A stretch of 64,000 nucleotides of DNA from positions 2,232,001 to 2,296,000 of the forward strand of contig OY723269.1 in assembly GCA_963210315.1 (NCBI GenBank), read 5' to 3'. The notes beneath the pieces were generated by a model. That model was not told where the DNA came from. It did not search any database and saw nothing but the letters and a program-made list of their open reading frames with translations. Origin of the DNA: Rhynchopus euleeides. Taxonomy: Eukaryota > Euglenozoa > Diplonemea > Diplonemida > Diplonemidae. How positions within the stretch are numbered: position 1 is the stretch's first letter; every line of letters starts with the position of its first letter. Below are positions 61,747 through 64,000 of the stretch, piece by piece. The position numbers and the translations under genes were made by a program.

Positions 61747-64000
61747 TGCGTTATGTTCCGCCCTGTGGGTGGGCGGAGCACTACACCGTACTTTGGGGAA
61801 GGTAGTTGTGGTAGCTCCTCTGACACCTCCTTCCTCGAGCATTCCTCATCCCTGAGCCTCGTGATCCCGTGGGTTCTTCATCACCCCCTTCGGGGGGTGG
61901 CGGCCGAGCCCAGAATTTTTGTATCCAACTTCGCCCCCTTGGGCGAAGTTGGGCGACGTAAATCCGAACATTTATTTATTACACACACTTGTGAGCAGAA
62001 AATGTCACTCCACCACAGCCAAGCGTGCTCTGCACACCACTAGGCTCCCCTATCACAGGAGTTGAGGCATTTGTGTGTGGAAGCGTCAACGCATACGAGT
62101 GAAGAGCGGCTGTACTGGACTGACATTTTTTACGGCGAAGTTGGCCCAGCTTCGCCCAGTAGCGAACGCCCTGGCTCAGCCACGCCAAGTGTGTGTTTCA
62201 TCCCACCATGATTCCACCATCGGGGCCTGCCTTACGAAACCGCATCCGACTAGATAGCCAGCCCATCGTCCGCTGGCAAGGACCACGTCGAATCAGCAGA
62301 CTTTAAGGTGGTGGAAGCGTCAACGCATCAAATACGGAAGAACGGAAGGAATCACAGTTGCTCCGGTTCTCTGCATTTCCTGTCACATTGTCACTCCTGT
62401 GTCCTGTTGTGAGGGGAAGAGTAGGCGGCGTGCCGGATCCTGGGAGCGGATTTCGTCAAGGACGGGAAGATTGCCCTGGCCGACGCCTCAGGGAGCATTG
62501 CCCGCAGGTTTCTGATCAGCCAGTGCAGGTATGACACATGCACCCTTTTGGTTGGGGTTTTCAGTCACCTGCGACTTCGTCGCATAGTTTTGCCCACGTC
62601 CCGAAGCCCCCGACACGTTTCTGCGCGTAGGTAGAGGGTGGCAAGTTTCGAGGGAGCGGTTGCGGCAAAAATCTCTGCGCATACAAGGCCACGAACCCAT
62701 ACCAGAAATCACTCTACGGAATATTTCCTGAGTATCCGGAAGTACCCGGAATTAAATGCTGCCCGTTTGTATAATTTAAACGCGCAATCAGATACGAAAA
62801 AACCGTTCCCCCCTGGCTGCGGACTTTACCATTTTCGAAAAAAAAATTGAAAATTTTTGGTAAAACACACCCCGTGTGGTAGAGAAAATACGGCAAGAGT
62901 CTCGGTGGGTCGGAAGAGCAGATGGTTCCCGCAACAGCTCCCGGGGAGCGGCGGGTATTTCGCATAGGATGCCGGATGTGTGAACACGTTTGTGCGGTTT
63001 GCCCTGTGTTGTGTGAACATATGTGTATGTGTGTGTGTATGCTCCACCCAACCCGACACATTTTCTGTACTTCAGACAGGTAAGGTCACTCGACACGCGG
63101 GGGGGGGGGGTTTTTTGTGTGTGTTTTTTCTGCCAGCCGACATCACTAGCGCCAGCGAGAAAAAAAAACGCGTGACGAGTGACGGGTTGAGGTGGAAGCG
63201 ATCAATGCAAAAATCATCTGAAAGGAAGACTCGAGAGACTGCTGCTGTATTTTTTCCCAAAATTTCGCCCAAAACACCATTTTCCCGGCCCCAGGCACAC
63301 CCACACCAGAAAAAACTGATTTTTGGACGAAATTTTGGGGCACAAAATTTTTAATTTGGTGCTGAAAAATGGCCTGGGGGGGCCTCAGGGCCTATAGAGG
63401 GGGGTTTTCTAAGGGTTCTGGGACCCTCCAGACACACCACATCTGCACTGTCTGGAGGGGTTACTGCATGTTAAACCCCATTCTCTGCTCCCAAGGCAGG
63501 GCAGCTCCTGGTGAGTAGTTGGTACCTGGCACGTCCTTGACGTGTGGTCCACCTCTCATCAGCAGCTGAGTGGTGAGGGGCATGCCTCCATTTAACATAT
63601 GGCTTCGTTCATAAACACCCCCCCCCCCCCCAGATTGGGCCTTTTAGCCATTTTTGGCCAAAAATTGGGGATAATCGCATTCACCACCCTCGTCTGCCCC
63701 CCACCTGCACTTCGGGGGGTCCGGGGGGGCCACGGGGGACCCAGGAGTCCATTTTGCTCTCTCATTGGCATGAGAAATGGGGAAAAATACCTTCTCGCGA
63801 GCCTGGTACCGGATCACAAAAGAGCTGCCGAAATCGGCGTAAGTCTTCGTTCGACGAAACAGATGAGGGATCAGATTGCTCGCGGAGTGGTCGTAGTCAG
63901 TGTCTCGGTATGCTGGCACCGAGCATCATTCAGCAGATGACAGGACTTCGACCTGGAGAGCAAACGCCACATCGTCCACGGGTTCCGGGATGACGGATAG
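61747..64000. other. Right end of window, no supported gene
   Basis: The first bases (GATGCGTTATGT) still match the 3' flank of cyclase copy 1. Small hairpins occur near 61884-61900 (CCCCTTCGGGGGG) and 61927-61955 (TTCGCCCCCTTGGGCGAA). A GGAAGCGTCAACGCAT word occurs at 62079 and 62315. A C tract lies at 63618-63631. A GTATG donor-like site follows an open stretch at about 63770-63908 (AAEIGVSLRSTKQMRDQIARG), which might be an exon of a gene running off the window, but nothing recognisable supports it. Confidence 0.4.

Noticed and set aside
63599..63940. Gene starting near the right edge
   Set aside because: The frame passes through a C14 tract; only the last 45 codons look protein-like, and nothing identifies them.

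Overview
The window is nuclear DNA of a microbial eukaryote, most likely a euglenozoan and plausibly a diplonemid. This is inferred from four things. (1) Genes carry short GT-AG introns whose donor is almost always GTATG. (2) First ATGs tend to lie shortly after a pyrimidine-rich stretch ending in CAG, as expected for spliced-leader acceptor sites. (3) Every convincing host gene lies on the + strand. (4) Two genes encode membrane-bound class III cyclases resembling the receptor-type adenylate cyclases of kinetoplastids. Host exons are GC-rich. The gaps between genes are long and full of DNA transposons, foldback elements and homopolymer tracts.

Left part (1499-21649): one giant DNA transposon bounded by TA target duplications. 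Its 32-bp terminal inverted repeats are perfect once a younger 1.5-kb element nested in the right repeat (20133-21637) is removed. Inside, in order, are a palindromic subterminal array, about 8.4 kb of a 41-bp satellite (itself holding a 355-bp insert), a single 1850-codon ORF, a second and third palindromic array, and the right end. The ORF product joins a complete ubiquitin-specific protease domain to a complete PIF/Harbinger-like (DDE_Tnp_4) transposase and a histone-H1-like basic tail. This USP-transposase element is the most unusual object in the window.

Middle and right (23.4-61.7 kb): nine host genes, all on +. They are a small coiled-coil protein (23452), an NTF2-like small protein (25773), a secreted DUF2804 protein (28065, 3 exons), an MNN1/GT71-type mannosyltransferase (32252, 7 exons), an unknown protein with a possible SH3-like N-terminus (41312, 3 exons), a mitochondrial GTP/GDP-carrier-like protein (42336, 6 exons), a coiled-coil two-TM protein (49742, 3 exons), a divergent Hsp70 (52976, 6 exons) and two tandemly duplicated cyclases (56383 and 59641). 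They look like unrelated housekeeping functions, as expected from directional gene arrays rather than an operon.

The gaps hold several recognisable mobile elements: two nearly identical 365-bp elements, one of them inside a three-level nest at 38155-39012; a 637-bp element inside a mannosyltransferase intron; a long-TIR foldback at 35958-37106 whose tips match those of the giant element; a 3.3-kb element with a 6-bp target duplication at 45684-49007; and a small family with TCTTCGCT tips and a 3-bp duplication. An antisense fragment of the 5' end of the large-subunit rRNA gene lies inside an Hsp70 intron. The last 2.2 kb contain no gene I can support.
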